In this document: positions 8,658-16,776 of the stretch, piece after piece
Numbering within the stretch: position 1 is the stretch's first letter
Layout of the letters: every line of letters begins with the position of its first letter
Assembly: GCA_002389665.1 (NCBI GenBank)
Contig: DGNO01000005.1
Span: 21,258-85,257 of the forward strand
Length of the DNA stretch: 64,000 nucleotides
Source: Rhodobiaceae bacterium UBA4490
GTDB taxonomy: Bacteria; Pseudomonadota; Alphaproteobacteria; Parvibaculales; Parvibaculaceae
Direction: 5' to 3'
The notes under the pieces: model-generated
Told to the model about the DNA's origin: nothing
What the model saw: the letters and a program-made list of their open reading frames with translations, nothing else
Databases searched by the model: none
Made by a program: the position numbers and the translations under genes

Positions 8658-9593
8658 ATGGACAAACTGAAAACCTATCTTGGCTGGACGGTGGACTTCA
8701 CGGTGCCGGCAGGCGCGCCCGCTTATTGCGAGCCGGATTCGGTGCGCTGGAAAGTTTTCAAAAACCCGGTGACGAGCGTCATTGCGGGGGTCTGTGCCGT
8801 GCTTCTGGAATTTGCCGATGACCGCATTCGCTCGGGCGTCTGGGATCATTCGGTTTTCCCGACCGACCCCATCGGGCGCGGCCAGCGTACGGGGACGGCG
8901 GCCATGGTCGGTATATACGGGCCGCAGGCTGCCGCCCAGCGCGTTATCCGCGGCATCACCAATATGCATGCCAAGGTGGAAGGGACGACGCCGAACGGGC
9001 GTGCCTATAAGGCCCTCGACACGGAGCTTTTGAATTGGGTGAGCGCCACGGCGACCTATGGCTGGTTCACCGCTTATGACCGTTTTGCCAAGAAGTTGAG
9101 CAAGGAAGACGAGCGGCGCTTTTTCTCCGAGGGCGAAGAGGTGTCGAAACTTTATGGCGTCACCTATTCGCCTAAGAGTCTCGATGATTTTTACGCGATG
9201 ATGAACCATCTGGAAGGCGATTTCGAACCCCATCCCATCAATGGCGAGTTTCTGGACATCATGCGCTCGGGCCGGGCGGCGCGCGGCCTGCCGGTCTGGA
9301 TCCAGCGGGCGCTGGCCCATGCCGCCATCGACATTCTGCCGCCTTCCGTGCGCCAGGTGCTCGGGCTCGGCAAGGAATACGATCTGACCTTCTTCGAGCG
9401 TGCGGCAGTGAAAGCGGCGGCTTGGGCGGCGGAAACCATTCCGGCGAAAAACAGCCCGCCGGCTGAAGCTTGCGAGCGGCTCGGCCTGCCGCGCGATTTT
9501 CTCTGGAAATCCGAAGCGGCGCAGGCCCGGCTCCTGAAGGACTGGCGTGCGGCCCGGACGCCGTCCGGTGAAACGGCGGCGGCGGTGAGCTGA
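8658..9593 (+). CDS. Oxygenase MpaB / DUF2236 family protein
   Basis: 311 aa, soluble and mostly helical, starting at an ATG with a GGAGGAGAG site. It has DUF2236 features: an N-terminal DSVRWKVFKNP, the segment LLEFADDRIRSGVWDHSVF, then RTGTAAMVGIYGP and INGEFLDIMRSG. In this family (MpaB, Lcp latex-clearing protein) a haem b cofactor supports oxygenation of lipids or polyisoprenoids. I infer a haem oxygenase of unknown substrate. It is convergent with the TetR gene at 9597, 3 bp away. A detoxification or lipid-oxidation role is plausible but not shown. Confidence 0.75.
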   Translation: MDKLKTYLGWTVDFTVPAGAPAYCEPDSVRWKVFKNPVTSVIAGVCAVLLEFADDRIRSGVWDHSVFPTDPIGRGQRTGTAAMVGIYGPQAAAQRVIRGITNMHAKVEGTTPNGRAYKALDTELLNWVSATATYGWFTAYDRFAKKLSKEDERRFFSEGEEVSKLYGVTYSPKSLDDFYAMMNHLEGDFEPHPINGEFLDIMRSGRAARGLPVWIQRALAHAAIDILPPSVRQVLGLGKEYDLTFFERAAVKAAAWAAETIPAKNSPPAEACERLGLPRDFLWKSEAAQARLLKDWRAARTPSGETAAAVS

Positions 9594-9596
9594 GGA

Positions 9597-10223
9597 TTAC
9601 CGCCTGCTTGCCGCGGCAATGGCGATCTCCGTATCGCGCACCAGCTCGTCCGCCAGTTCTTTGACGGAAATCTTGTGGATTTTGGGCGGGAGAATACCTT
9701 CCTCCGCCAGCATGACGATGCCGTGGAGCGAGGTCCAGAATTTCAGGGCAAAGCGGCGGCGCGCCATTTCATCGAGCGCCGGATCGATGGCGGCGAGAAT
9801 AAGATCGAAGCCTTCATCCGCCGCCCGGTAAAGCTCGCTCGTTGCCGGTGAGCGCCCGAGAATATGTGAGGCATACATCAGCCTGTAGAGCGCCTTACGC
9901 GTCAGCCCGAGCTCAAGATACGTATGGGCGATGAGCGCAAGCGGACTCTTTTTCGTGCGCCGGCGCAGTTTCTGGCGCAGCTTTTCTCCCATCTCGCGGA
10001 AGGCCTTGGTGGCAACCGCTGCCAGCAACTCTTCCCTGTCTTTGAAATGCCGGTAGGGGGCGGCTTGCGAAACACCGAGCCTTTTGGCAAGCGCGCTGAA
10101 GGTGACGGCGTCCACCCCCTCGCGCTCCGTCATCGCAAATCCCGCCTCGACCAGTGCCTCCCGTAAGTCGCCATGGTGATAGCGGTGAGGTTTTTTCCGG
10201 GCTGGGGTGCTGCTTTGGGGCAT
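9597..10223 (-). CDS. TetR/AcrR-family transcriptional regulator
   Basis: 208 aa. The N-terminal helix-turn-helix (about residues 20-65) shows the TetR pattern: HGDLREALVEAGFAM, then FSALAKRLGVSQAAPYRHFKDREELLAAVA. The C-terminal ligand domain resembles the TetR_C_33/WHG type. It is transcribed away from the VOC gene at 10340. The shared 116-bp gap holds a TGTAA-N4-TTACA palindrome (10261-10274), so it probably represses itself and the VOC/SnoaL pair. The inducer is unknown. Confidence 0.9.
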   Translation of the reverse strand: MPQSSTPARKKPHRYHHGDLREALVEAGFAMTEREGVDAVTFSALAKRLGVSQAAPYRHFKDREELLAAVATKAFREMGEKLRQKLRRRTKKSPLALIAHTYLELGLTRKALYRLMYASHILGRSPATSELYRAADEGFDLILAAIDPALDEMARRRFALKFWTSLHGIVMLAEEGILPPKIHKISVKELADELVRDTEIAIAAASRR

Positions 10224-10260
10224 GGTGCGGTTCGCTGTGACGGGTGGGATCGGCTTTCAA

Positions 10261-10274
10261 TGTAAAGACTTACA
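10261..10274. promoter_or_regulatory. Candidate TetR operator with adjacent -35 element
   Basis: A perfect inverted repeat TGTAA-AGAC-TTACA lies in the divergent gap between the TetR gene and the VOC gene. A TTGACT (-35-like) follows at 10284-10289 on the + strand. A second imperfect TGTAAT...ATAACA repeat lies at 10310-10326, just before the VOC start. The position suits a repressor that blocks both promoters. Confidence 0.5.
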
Positions 10275-10339
10275 ACATTCGCCTTGACTGGGAAATGCCA
10301 TCATGAAATGTAATAAAGTATAACATGGGGAGGAGCGTT

Positions 10340-10867
10340 ATGAGCCGGTTCTTCGGGCCCATACGCCAGAACGGATATGTGGTGCGCGACATCCGTGCGG
10401 TGATGGACCATTGGATCAATGTCATGGGTGTCGGTCCCTGGTTCTATGTGGACCGGGTGAAGACGGACTATTTCCGCTACAAGGGGCAGGATTCGGCGGT
10501 GGAAATGAGCATCGCGCTGGCCAATGCGGGCGACCTGCAGATCGAGCTTATTCAGCAGCGCAATGATGCGCCCTCCATGTACAAGGATTTTCTGGATGCG
10601 GGCCTGGAAGGTCTGCAGCATGTCGCTTTCTGGAGCATGTCTTATCAGGCGCTTTATGAGGACTGCCTCGCGCGCGGCCTGAAAGTCGGCCATGAAGGGC
10701 AGATCGGCGGGCCGCAGGGACGCTTTTGTTATTTTGAGAATGCAGGCCATCCCGGCGCGGTAATTGAGATTTCTGACATTAGCGGCGCCAAGGGTGCTTT
10801 CTTTGAGCATATCCGCAAAGCAGCTGTGGATTGGGATGGCACGGATCCCATCCGCACAGTTGGATGA
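10340..10867 (+). CDS. VOC/glyoxalase superfamily protein
   Basis: 175 aa. The start at ATG 10340 is preferred because GGGGAGGAG lies 5-13 nt upstream; the ATG at 10325 sits on that site. The sequence fits a Glyoxalase_4 fold: RQNGYVVRDIRAVMDHW, GVGPWFY, LQIELIQQRND, EGLQHVAFW and HPGAVIEIS. The His/Glu residues in these positions are the usual metal ligands. Relatives include methylmalonyl-CoA epimerase and uncharacterised lactoylglutathione-lyase-like enzymes. It is followed closely by a SnoaL-like gene and is probably controlled by the TetR protein encoded divergently. The substrate is unknown. Confidence 0.82.
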   Translation: MSRFFGPIRQNGYVVRDIRAVMDHWINVMGVGPWFYVDRVKTDYFRYKGQDSAVEMSIALANAGDLQIELIQQRNDAPSMYKDFLDAGLEGLQHVAFWSMSYQALYEDCLARGLKVGHEGQIGGPQGRFCYFENAGHPGAVIEISDISGAKGAFFEHIRKAAVDWDGTDPIRTVG

Positions 10868-10885
10868 GAAATGAGGACTGAACCA

Positions 10886-11317
10886 ATGAGCGATCTTGCC
10901 GAGCGGCGCCTTAAAACGGTGCGCGATCATATGGCGCTGGAATGCGTGGGCGACTGGGACGGCGTCATCGCCACCTTCGCGCATCCGCGCTATGAAATGT
11001 ATGGCTCCGGTGTGGTTTTTGATGGCGAGGAAGAAGTGCGCCATTACTTCGCTGCGTCCCGCACCCCCTTTCCCGACCAGTCGAACGAGATTATCGCGCT
11101 TGCCCATGGGGGCGACACGGTACTTGTTGAGTTCTGGCTGATGGGCACGCATCTCGGCCCGCTCAAACTGGCGGGACGGACCGCCCAGCCGACGGGCAAG
11201 GCCTTCCGTGTGCGTATGGCCGCCTCCTTCGAGTTCGCGCCGGGCAGCGATAAGATCATTTGTGAGCGGCCCTATTTCGATCAGCTCGCCGTGCCGCGCG
11301 CGCTCGGCCTCATGTAG
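10886..11317 (+). CDS. SnoaL/NTF2-like protein
   Basis: 143 aa from ATG 10886; ATG 10871, 3 bp after the VOC stop, would add five residues. It is a compact alpha+beta protein with the pattern of polyketide-cyclase SnoaL-like proteins: HMALECVGDWDGVIATFAHP, then a YEMYGSG strand, EVRHYFAASRTPFPD, and long strands ending in ISCERPYFDQ-like character. NTF2-fold proteins are cyclases, isomerases or ligand binders. It forms a two-gene unit with the VOC gene and probably acts on the same small molecule. No catalytic residues can be assigned with confidence. Confidence 0.75.
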   Translation: MSDLAERRLKTVRDHMALECVGDWDGVIATFAHPRYEMYGSGVVFDGEEEVRHYFAASRTPFPDQSNEIIALAHGGDTVLVEFWLMGTHLGPLKLAGRTAQPTGKAFRVRMAASFEFAPGSDKIICERPYFDQLAVPRALGLM

Positions 11318-11324
11318 TGCACCC

Positions 11325-11645
11325 TCAAGGACCGTGCGGCGGGGCGAAATAGGCATCGAGCCAATGGACAAGGCCCCAAAGCGGCTCCTGCAGGAAAAAC
11401 GCGATCATCAATCCGATGAGGGCCCAGAGCGCCACGCCGCCTGCCACACCGGCAAACCCGGAAGGCCGGCTCTCCGCAAGCCGGTAAAGAAGAAACAGGG
11501 TGAGCCCCATGGTGATCACCCCGAAAAGCTCTTCTTCCACCGGCAGGCCGATCCACTCGGCGCCGAGCGCCCCGGCGACCAGCGCGAGGAAGAGAAGCGG
11601 CAGCGCCAAAAAGCAAAGCGCAGAATCTTTCAGGAAAGTGTTCAT
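11325..11645 (-). CDS. Small integral membrane protein, unknown function
   Basis: 106 aa with three clear hydrophobic helices (about residues 8-28, 38-55 and 66-86) and a short polar C-terminus ending AYFAPPHGP. No catalytic or transport motif is recognised. It is convergent with the SnoaL-like gene (7 bp apart) and stands alone on its strand. An acidic EEE cluster lies between helices one and two. Real-gene support is moderate: codon use matches the neighbours, and no better frame covers the stretch. Confidence 0.6.
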   Translation of the reverse strand: MNTFLKDSALCFLALPLLFLALVAGALGAEWIGLPVEEELFGVITMGLTLFLLYRLAESRPSGFAGVAGGVALWALIGLMIAFFLQEPLWGLVHWLDAYFAPPHGP

Positions 11646-12077
11646 GGGGCCCCGTCCGGCAAATGTGCGGCGCTTATTTTAGCCGCCAGGCGGGGGCGGC
11701 CTACCTGCACACATGTGCTAGCGACGGGTGCTGGGGTCTTAGGGCATATGCAAAATGCAACGAAAAATCCGCAGGGGCCTGCCGGTCCGGCCCCTCGCAG
11801 GCTTTGTTAACTTCCCATTAACCCTCTATTCCTTAGCCTTGGTAAACGCGGTGTTTTGATCGGCGCGGGCCATGTGTTATTCTCACGGCCTGCCCGCTTA
11901 AGGCACGGCGGTTCCACGCGCTGCTTTAAATTTTGTGGAAACGTGAAAATTCGAGGGTCTCCGGGAACCAGAGGACGCATTCAGCGTTTGATTTGGGATT
12001 GAGTAACCCGGGTATTCAAAGACATCTCTTCTGCATCGGCAGAAGGGTCACGTGAGTTACCCCATGGAGTGGTCATC
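11646..12077. other. Non-coding 432-bp upstream region of the REC-Fis regulator gene
   Basis: No gene is seen. It holds a GGGGCC/GGCCCC hairpin (about 11773-11797), a TTAA-N7-TTAA box (11807-11821), a CTTCTGC-ATCG-GCAGAAG hairpin (12028-12045) and two near-identical TGAGTWACCC repeats (12000-12009 and 12053-12062). The second repeat ends 15 nt before the regulator start. The region looks like a regulated promoter with a long leader. Confidence 0.55.
11807..11821. promoter_or_regulatory. CtrA-type box TTAA-N7-TTAA
   Basis: TTAA-CTTCCCA-TTAA, followed by CC, fits the consensus of the alphaproteobacterial cell-cycle regulator CtrA. It lies about 257 bp upstream of the REC-Fis regulator gene at 12078. 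Such boxes also arise by chance, so binding is only a proposal. Confidence 0.4.
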
Positions 12078-12668
12078 ATGACACTGACTTCCACTAGGGG
12101 GGCAAAGACAGGGGGCGTATTGATCGTCGGGGATGATTCCTCGGTTTTCGGTACATTGACGGCCTGGCTCGATAGCCAGGATATTTCTTCACAAACGGTT
12201 GGCTGGAACGGTTTGCAAGGCCGCCAGATGCTGGCACAGGCCTATGACCTGATCGTCGTGGATCTGCGCACGCCCACGCCCGATTGGCTGATGCGGCTCG
12301 GGCGTGTCGAGCCTGAAGCGACCGTCTTGATGGTGAATTGCGAGACCGATCAGGTCTCGACCGGCGGCCATCCGCCCGAGGCATTTCAATATGTGGCCAT
12401 GCCGTGCAGCCGGGCGCGCTTTCTTTCCGTTATGGAGCATTCGTTGCATCTCCGGCGCATTGCGCAGGAGATGAACGAAGCGCAAGTCTGCCTGGACGGG
12501 CGCCCGCTTTGGGAGCTCGAGCGCGAGGTGGTGGAAAAGACCATCCGCCAATGTTCCGGCTCTATCCCTTCTGCGGCGCGGCGTTTGGGGGTCAGCCCTT
12601 CGACGCTCTACCGCAAGCGGGAATCCTGGGCGCGCAAGCTGCGCCCGCAGCGCAAAGTGGCTTACTGA
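12078..12668 (+). CDS. REC-like / Fis-type HTH regulator (atypical response regulator)
   Basis: 196 aa from ATG 12078, with GGAG 8 nt upstream. The N-terminal part (about 12-125) is a receiver-like fold: VLIVGDDSS gives the acidic pocket, and LIVVDLRTP supplies the phospho-acceptor-like Asp. The usual conserved Lys of the KP motif is replaced (VAMPCSR), so normal phosphorylation switching is doubtful. The C-terminus (about 145-190) is a Fis-type HTH (IPSAARRLGVSPSTLYRKRE), as in PrrA/ActR or NtrC tails, without an AAA+ domain. It is convergent with the DUF819 gene, overlapping it by 7 bp. A CtrA box and a structured leader precede it. No partner kinase is adjacent. Confidence 0.75.
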   Translation: MTLTSTRGAKTGGVLIVGDDSSVFGTLTAWLDSQDISSQTVGWNGLQGRQMLAQAYDLIVVDLRTPTPDWLMRLGRVEPEATVLMVNCETDQVSTGGHPPEAFQYVAMPCSRARFLSVMEHSLHLRRIAQEMNEAQVCLDGRPLWELEREVVEKTIRQCSGSIPSAARRLGVSPSTLYRKRESWARKLRPQRKVAY

Positions 12669-13846
12669 AGCCAGCCGGAAAGCGCGACACCGATGAAGGT
12701 GGCAATGGCATAGCCCAAAACGCCCAGCATCACGGCGGGTGTTACCAGGGCATGCCAGCGCTGGCCGGCAGCTTGCGCCGCTGCCGTTGCCGGGCCAAGC
12801 GCCACGGCATTGGAAACGAGCATGGCTTCGGCCAGATCGATCTTGAAAAGCTTGGCGGCGGCAAGCACGACCGCCAGATGCACGCTCGCCATAATGCCCA
12901 CAAAGGCAAAGACGGGCAGCGCGGTTTCGATCATCAGCACCACATTGGCACCCGCGCCCATCACCCCGAAAAAGACATACATAAAGAACATGCCGAGATC
13001 GAAATCGCCGTGCAGCTTTTCGATCTGCTGGGGAAAGAGATTGGCGACGGCAAGCGCATAAAGCGTCAAGAAGAGCACGCCGTAGCGGGAGAAATCTGCA
13101 AGCCAGCCGATTCCCGCCGCCGCGCCCCAGCCGCCGATAAGAGCTGCCGTCTCATATCCCAGAAAACAGCAGACCGCTGAAATGGCAAGCAGCAGCGCAA
13201 GCTTGCTCACCTGCACGGGCGGGAGGGCACCTTTGCGTTCGGCCTCTTCTTCCGCGCTTTCCTCTGCTGCCGCCGCCTCGACGATGGGCGAGGGGATGAA
13301 ACGGCGGATGGCGCCGCGGCCCGGAATGAGCACGAGCAGCACCAGAAAAAGCGTGCCGCCCACATTGTCCGCTGCCGCCATCGCCGAAAGCAACGTGCCG
13401 TCTTCCATGCCGAGCGCCTGGCTGGTCGCGGCGAAGTTCATCGAGCCGCCGATCCAGCTTGCCCCGATGGTGGAAACGATATCGGCCGAGGAAGGGCCAA
13501 GATCGACCAGCGCATGGCCGGCAAGAACGCCTGCGACCGTGCCGAACGCGGCAATGACGAAGGTCAGCAGCATCGGGCCGGCAACGGGGAAAAGCTCGCG
13601 TAAGTTAGCGCGCATCAGCAAAAGCGGAATGGCGAGCGAGACCGCATAGGTCCAGACGACATCATAGAACGGCGAGGCAAAAGGAACGATGCGCAGGTTG
13701 GAAAGAACGATCCCGGCCAGAATGACGAGAATGACGCCAGAGAGAAACTTGCCGAGCCTTGTATGCTCGGACCAGAAGCCGAATGCGGCCAGCGCCACGA
13801 AGACCATGATGAGGCCGAAAATGTTTTCTGCGCCGATGAGCGGCAT
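12662..13846 (-). CDS. DUF819 family integral membrane protein
   Basis: 394 aa with about ten membrane helices arranged as an inverted repeat. The motifs TIGASWIGGSMNFAATSQALG and ADNVGGTLFLVLLVLIPG-type segments match the DUF819 (YjcL-like) family, thought to be related to sodium-coupled or CPA/BASS-fold transporters. A charged loop (about residues 195-215, Ala/Glu-rich) divides the halves. Transport substrate is unknown. It is transcribed alone, and its 3' end overlaps the convergent REC-Fis gene by 7 bp. Confidence 0.82.
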   Translation of the reverse strand: MPLIGAENIFGLIMVFVALAAFGFWSEHTRLGKFLSGVILVILAGIVLSNLRIVPFASPFYDVVWTYAVSLAIPLLLMRANLRELFPVAGPMLLTFVIAAFGTVAGVLAGHALVDLGPSSADIVSTIGASWIGGSMNFAATSQALGMEDGTLLSAMAAADNVGGTLFLVLLVLIPGRGAIRRFIPSPIVEAAAAEESAEEEAERKGALPPVQVSKLALLLAISAVCCFLGYETAALIGGWGAAAGIGWLADFSRYGVLFLTLYALAVANLFPQQIEKLHGDFDLGMFFMYVFFGVMGAGANVVLMIETALPVFAFVGIMASVHLAVVLAAAKLFKIDLAEAMLVSNAVALGPATAAAQAAGQRWHALVTPAVMLGVLGYAIATFIGVALSGWLQ

Positions 13847-13924
13847 AGGCTCCCTCCCCGAATCTTTCCCGCGATCCGGTTAATCTGGAAGGAGAGCCCC
13901 TCACCTGCAAGGCTTAAGTGCCGC

Positions 13925-14986
13925 TTAGAGCGCCCAGCCCAGCGTGATCGAGCCGAATTGGTCCGGTTTGTCCTGCCCGTGAAACTCGCGGGTGCGGTAA
14001 AGATGGGTGAAGCTGATGCGCGTGCGCCCGATCACCGTGACGAGGCCGAGCTTGGCATCGGCAACGAAATGCTTCTTGTTGACGCTATGGCTGTCGCGGA
14101 ACGTATTGCCGTCGAGGAAAATGTCCCGGGCAACGGCGCGCCCTTCAAGACCGGCAAAGACATACCAGTCGAAAGAGCTGTCGGCATGGAACCATTCAGA
14201 GCCGCCGATACCGGGATAGATGCGCGGGGGGCCGAAATCATCCGGCAGTGAGGGGCCGAGCCGCAATGTGCCGCCAAGCCCGCCATAGGTCTGCACATTG
14301 CCGACCGATAAGACACCGTAAGGAATGAAATCGGTTTCAAAACCCAGCACCTCCGGCGTTGCGAAAATATCGCTCCGCCAGGCCCGCTCCAGCGTCAGAT
14401 TGACACCGAGCTCGTTGCGCAGCTGATTGTCCCAGCCTTCCGCTTCATCCGCGCCGATCAGCACATGCCAATTGTTCTGCACTTCCTCGCCGAGCGCGGC
14501 GGGGCCCACGACACCGACATCGAGCTTCCACTGATCCTGGATGGCAAGATTGGAGTCGGACTTATAAACCGACTGCAGCGAGAAAGTGAGATGCAGCCAG
14601 GCGGCATAGGGCCGGTCATCGGCCACCAGGGCGCGTGTGTCCGTATCGTCCGGCGTAAAAATCACATGGCCGAGCGCCACACCGGCGCGATGGTGGCTTG
14701 TGTAAAGATTGGAAGAGCGGCCGGGAATGGGCAGCTCAGTCAAAGGGCCCATCCAGCCGGGAAATTGCCGGGGCTCGGAAAGCCAGGAGGCTTGCAGGCC
14801 GTTCGTATAATGCCTGTCCGTATTGGCAAAATTGGCGAAAAGATCGTTCTCGACTTGCAGCGTCACAAAGCCGTTGTCCTGCGGCATTTCATGACCCGCT
14901 GGCGGCTGCGCCAGGGCAGGAGAGGCGGCGAGGGCAAAAGCGCATCCCATTACCCAGTTGCGACAGGCGGTAATTTTTTTCTTCAT
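13925..14986 (-). CDS. Lipid A deacylase LpxR family protein
   Basis: 353 aa from the ATG at 14984-14986, with GGGGGA just upstream; the frame is open further to 15238 but lacks a signal there. A signal peptide (MKKKITACRNW... cleaved after ALAQ) precedes an outer-membrane barrel. The segment VENDLFANFANTDRHYTNG holds the Asn/Asp and DRHYTNG residues that characterise LpxR/DUF2219, in which a calcium-dependent active site removes the 3'-acyloxyacyl group of lipid A. The protein ends in a barrel-like strand with hydrophobic residues. It is divergent from the acyl-CoA synthetase gene. The family call is good; activity on this host's lipid A is inferred. Confidence 0.85.
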   Translation of the reverse strand: MKKKITACRNWVMGCAFALAASPALAQPPAGHEMPQDNGFVTLQVENDLFANFANTDRHYTNGLQASWLSEPRQFPGWMGPLTELPIPGRSSNLYTSHHRAGVALGHVIFTPDDTDTRALVADDRPYAAWLHLTFSLQSVYKSDSNLAIQDQWKLDVGVVGPAALGEEVQNNWHVLIGADEAEGWDNQLRNELGVNLTLERAWRSDIFATPEVLGFETDFIPYGVLSVGNVQTYGGLGGTLRLGPSLPDDFGPPRIYPGIGGSEWFHADSSFDWYVFAGLEGRAVARDIFLDGNTFRDSHSVNKKHFVADAKLGLVTVIGRTRISFTHLYRTREFHGQDKPDQFGSITLGWAL

Positions 14987-15173
14987 GATTTCCCCCGCAA
15001 GAAGCAATGCCGGCAGATAAGACGCATGGCTGAACAACGCGAATGTCTTGACCTGGTTCCCTGATTGACGGTCCAATATTGCCCAATTGCGGTGACAATA
15101 CGGCAAATAAAATGCGCCGCTGCGATCTGCGCCGGAAAAACGCGGCCAGGGACGCGATCTGGGGAGGAAGCGA

Positions 15174-16766
15174 ATGGCAAAGAGCGGCAGTGAACAAGAA
15201 AGCGCGCTGACACCGGAAGAAGCGGCGGCAAGCGGCATGGTGCTTGCGCTTCACGCGCAGCTTGCGCCGGAGCGGATGGCCGTTGCAAGCGCGGCGGGCA
15301 CGCGCAGTTTCGGTGAGCTGAATGCGAGAGCCAACCAGCTTGTGCGGGCGCTGAGAGCGCGCGGTGTGGCGCCGGGTGCGGGTGTTGCGCTTTTATGTTC
15401 CAACCGGCCCGAATTCGTGGAGACCATGGCGGCCTGCCAGCGCGGCGGCTATCGCATCACGCCGATCAACTGGCACCTGACGGGAAAAGAGGTGGGCTAC
15501 ATCGTCGATAATTGCGAGGCCGAAGCCTTTCTTGCCGATACCCGTTTTAGCGCGAATGCAATCGAGGCGGCAGCGCTTGCTCCCGGCGCCAAGGTGAAGC
15601 TCGCCATCGGCGGCGCGATCGATGGTTTCGAGCCTTACGAGGCAGCGGTGGAGGGGCAAGCGCCGGAAAACCTCTCCGATCCCCAGCTGGGCTCGCAAAT
15701 GCTCTATACTTCGGGCACGACCGGTCACCCGAAAGGGGTTTACCGGCGCACACCGCCCGGTCCTTCGCCGCTGCTTGAAAAACTGCGCGAGACGGCGGCG
15801 TTCAAGCCGGGCGAGGATGCGGCGCTTGTCACCGGCCCGCTTTATCACGCAGCGCCCCTGGCGCTTAATCTTCTCTTTCCTCTTGCAAGCGGTGTCGGCA
15901 CCGTCCTCATGGACAAATGGGATGCGGAAGAAACATTGGCGCTTATCGAAAAGCACCGCATCACCCACACCCATGTCGTGCCCACTATGATGCACCGCAT
16001 GGCAGGGCTGCCGCGCGCCGTACGGGAGAAATACGATCTTTCGTCCTTGCGCTGGATGCTGCATGGGGCAGCGCCTTGCCCTGTCCATGTGAAGGAAGAA
16101 ACGATTGCCTGGCTCGGCCCCGTGGTTTTTGAATATTACGCGGCAACGGAAGGCGGCGGCGTTTTCATCGGGCCGGAAGAATGGCTCGAAAAGAAAGGAA
16201 GCGTCGGGCGCGCGCTGCCGGGCGTCACCGTCTCCATTCAGGATGAAGAGGGCAGGGAACTGCCCGTGGGTGAAACCGGCACCGTCTATTTCAAGGCGCC
16301 GGATGTGGGCCGCTTCGAATATTTCAAAGCGCCGGAGAAAACCGAAGGCGCGTACCGCGGCCACTACTTCACCATGGGTGATATGGGCTATATCGACGAG
16401 GATGGGTTCATCTTCCTCACCGGGCGCAGCGCCGAGCTCATTATTTCCGGCGGCGTCAATATTTATCCCGCAGAGATCGATCAGGAGCTTTTGCAACACC
16501 CCGCCGTCGCCGATGTCGCGACCATCGGCGTGCCCAACGAGGAATGGGGCGAGGAGGTCAAGGCGGTTGTGCAGGTGAAGGAAGGCATTCATGCGAGCCC
16601 TGAACTGGCGCAGGAACTGCTTACCTTCGCCGCCAGCCGCCTGCCCGGTTTCAAGCGCCCGCGCAGCATCGACTTCGCCGAGGATCTGCCGCGCTTGCCG
16701 ACGGGCAAGATCGTCCGCCGCCAGGTGCGCGCGCCTTATTGGCCCGAAGGGGGAAAGTCCATCTAA
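15174..16766 (+). CDS. Acyl-CoA synthetase (AMP-binding, FadD-like)
   Basis: 530 aa, ATG with a GGGAGGAAG site. It is a complete ANL-superfamily enzyme: P-loop LYTSGTTGHPKGV (about residues 178-190), YYAATEGGG (A5), YFTMGDMGYIDEDGF with the GD motif (A7), TGRSAELIISGGVNIYPAEID hinge region (A8), and the C-terminal catalytic Lys in PTGKIVRR (A10). It activates a carboxylic acid to acyl-AMP and then acyl-CoA. The close convergent acyl-CoA dehydrogenase gene (10 bp away) suggests a shared fatty-acid or sterol-side-chain degradation role. Chain-length preference cannot be read from the sequence. Confidence 0.93.
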   Translation: MAKSGSEQESALTPEEAAASGMVLALHAQLAPERMAVASAAGTRSFGELNARANQLVRALRARGVAPGAGVALLCSNRPEFVETMAACQRGGYRITPINWHLTGKEVGYIVDNCEAEAFLADTRFSANAIEAAALAPGAKVKLAIGGAIDGFEPYEAAVEGQAPENLSDPQLGSQMLYTSGTTGHPKGVYRRTPPGPSPLLEKLRETAAFKPGEDAALVTGPLYHAAPLALNLLFPLASGVGTVLMDKWDAEETLALIEKHRITHTHVVPTMMHRMAGLPRAVREKYDLSSLRWMLHGAAPCPVHVKEETIAWLGPVVFEYYAATEGGGVFIGPEEWLEKKGSVGRALPGVTVSIQDEEGRELPVGETGTVYFKAPDVGRFEYFKAPEKTEGAYRGHYFTMGDMGYIDEDGFIFLTGRSAELIISGGVNIYPAEIDQELLQHPAVADVATIGVPNEEWGEEVKAVVQVKEGIHASPELAQELLTFAASRLPGFKRPRSIDFAEDLPRLPTGKIVRRQVRAPYWPEGGKSI

Positions 16767-16776
16767 CGGCCCCGCG

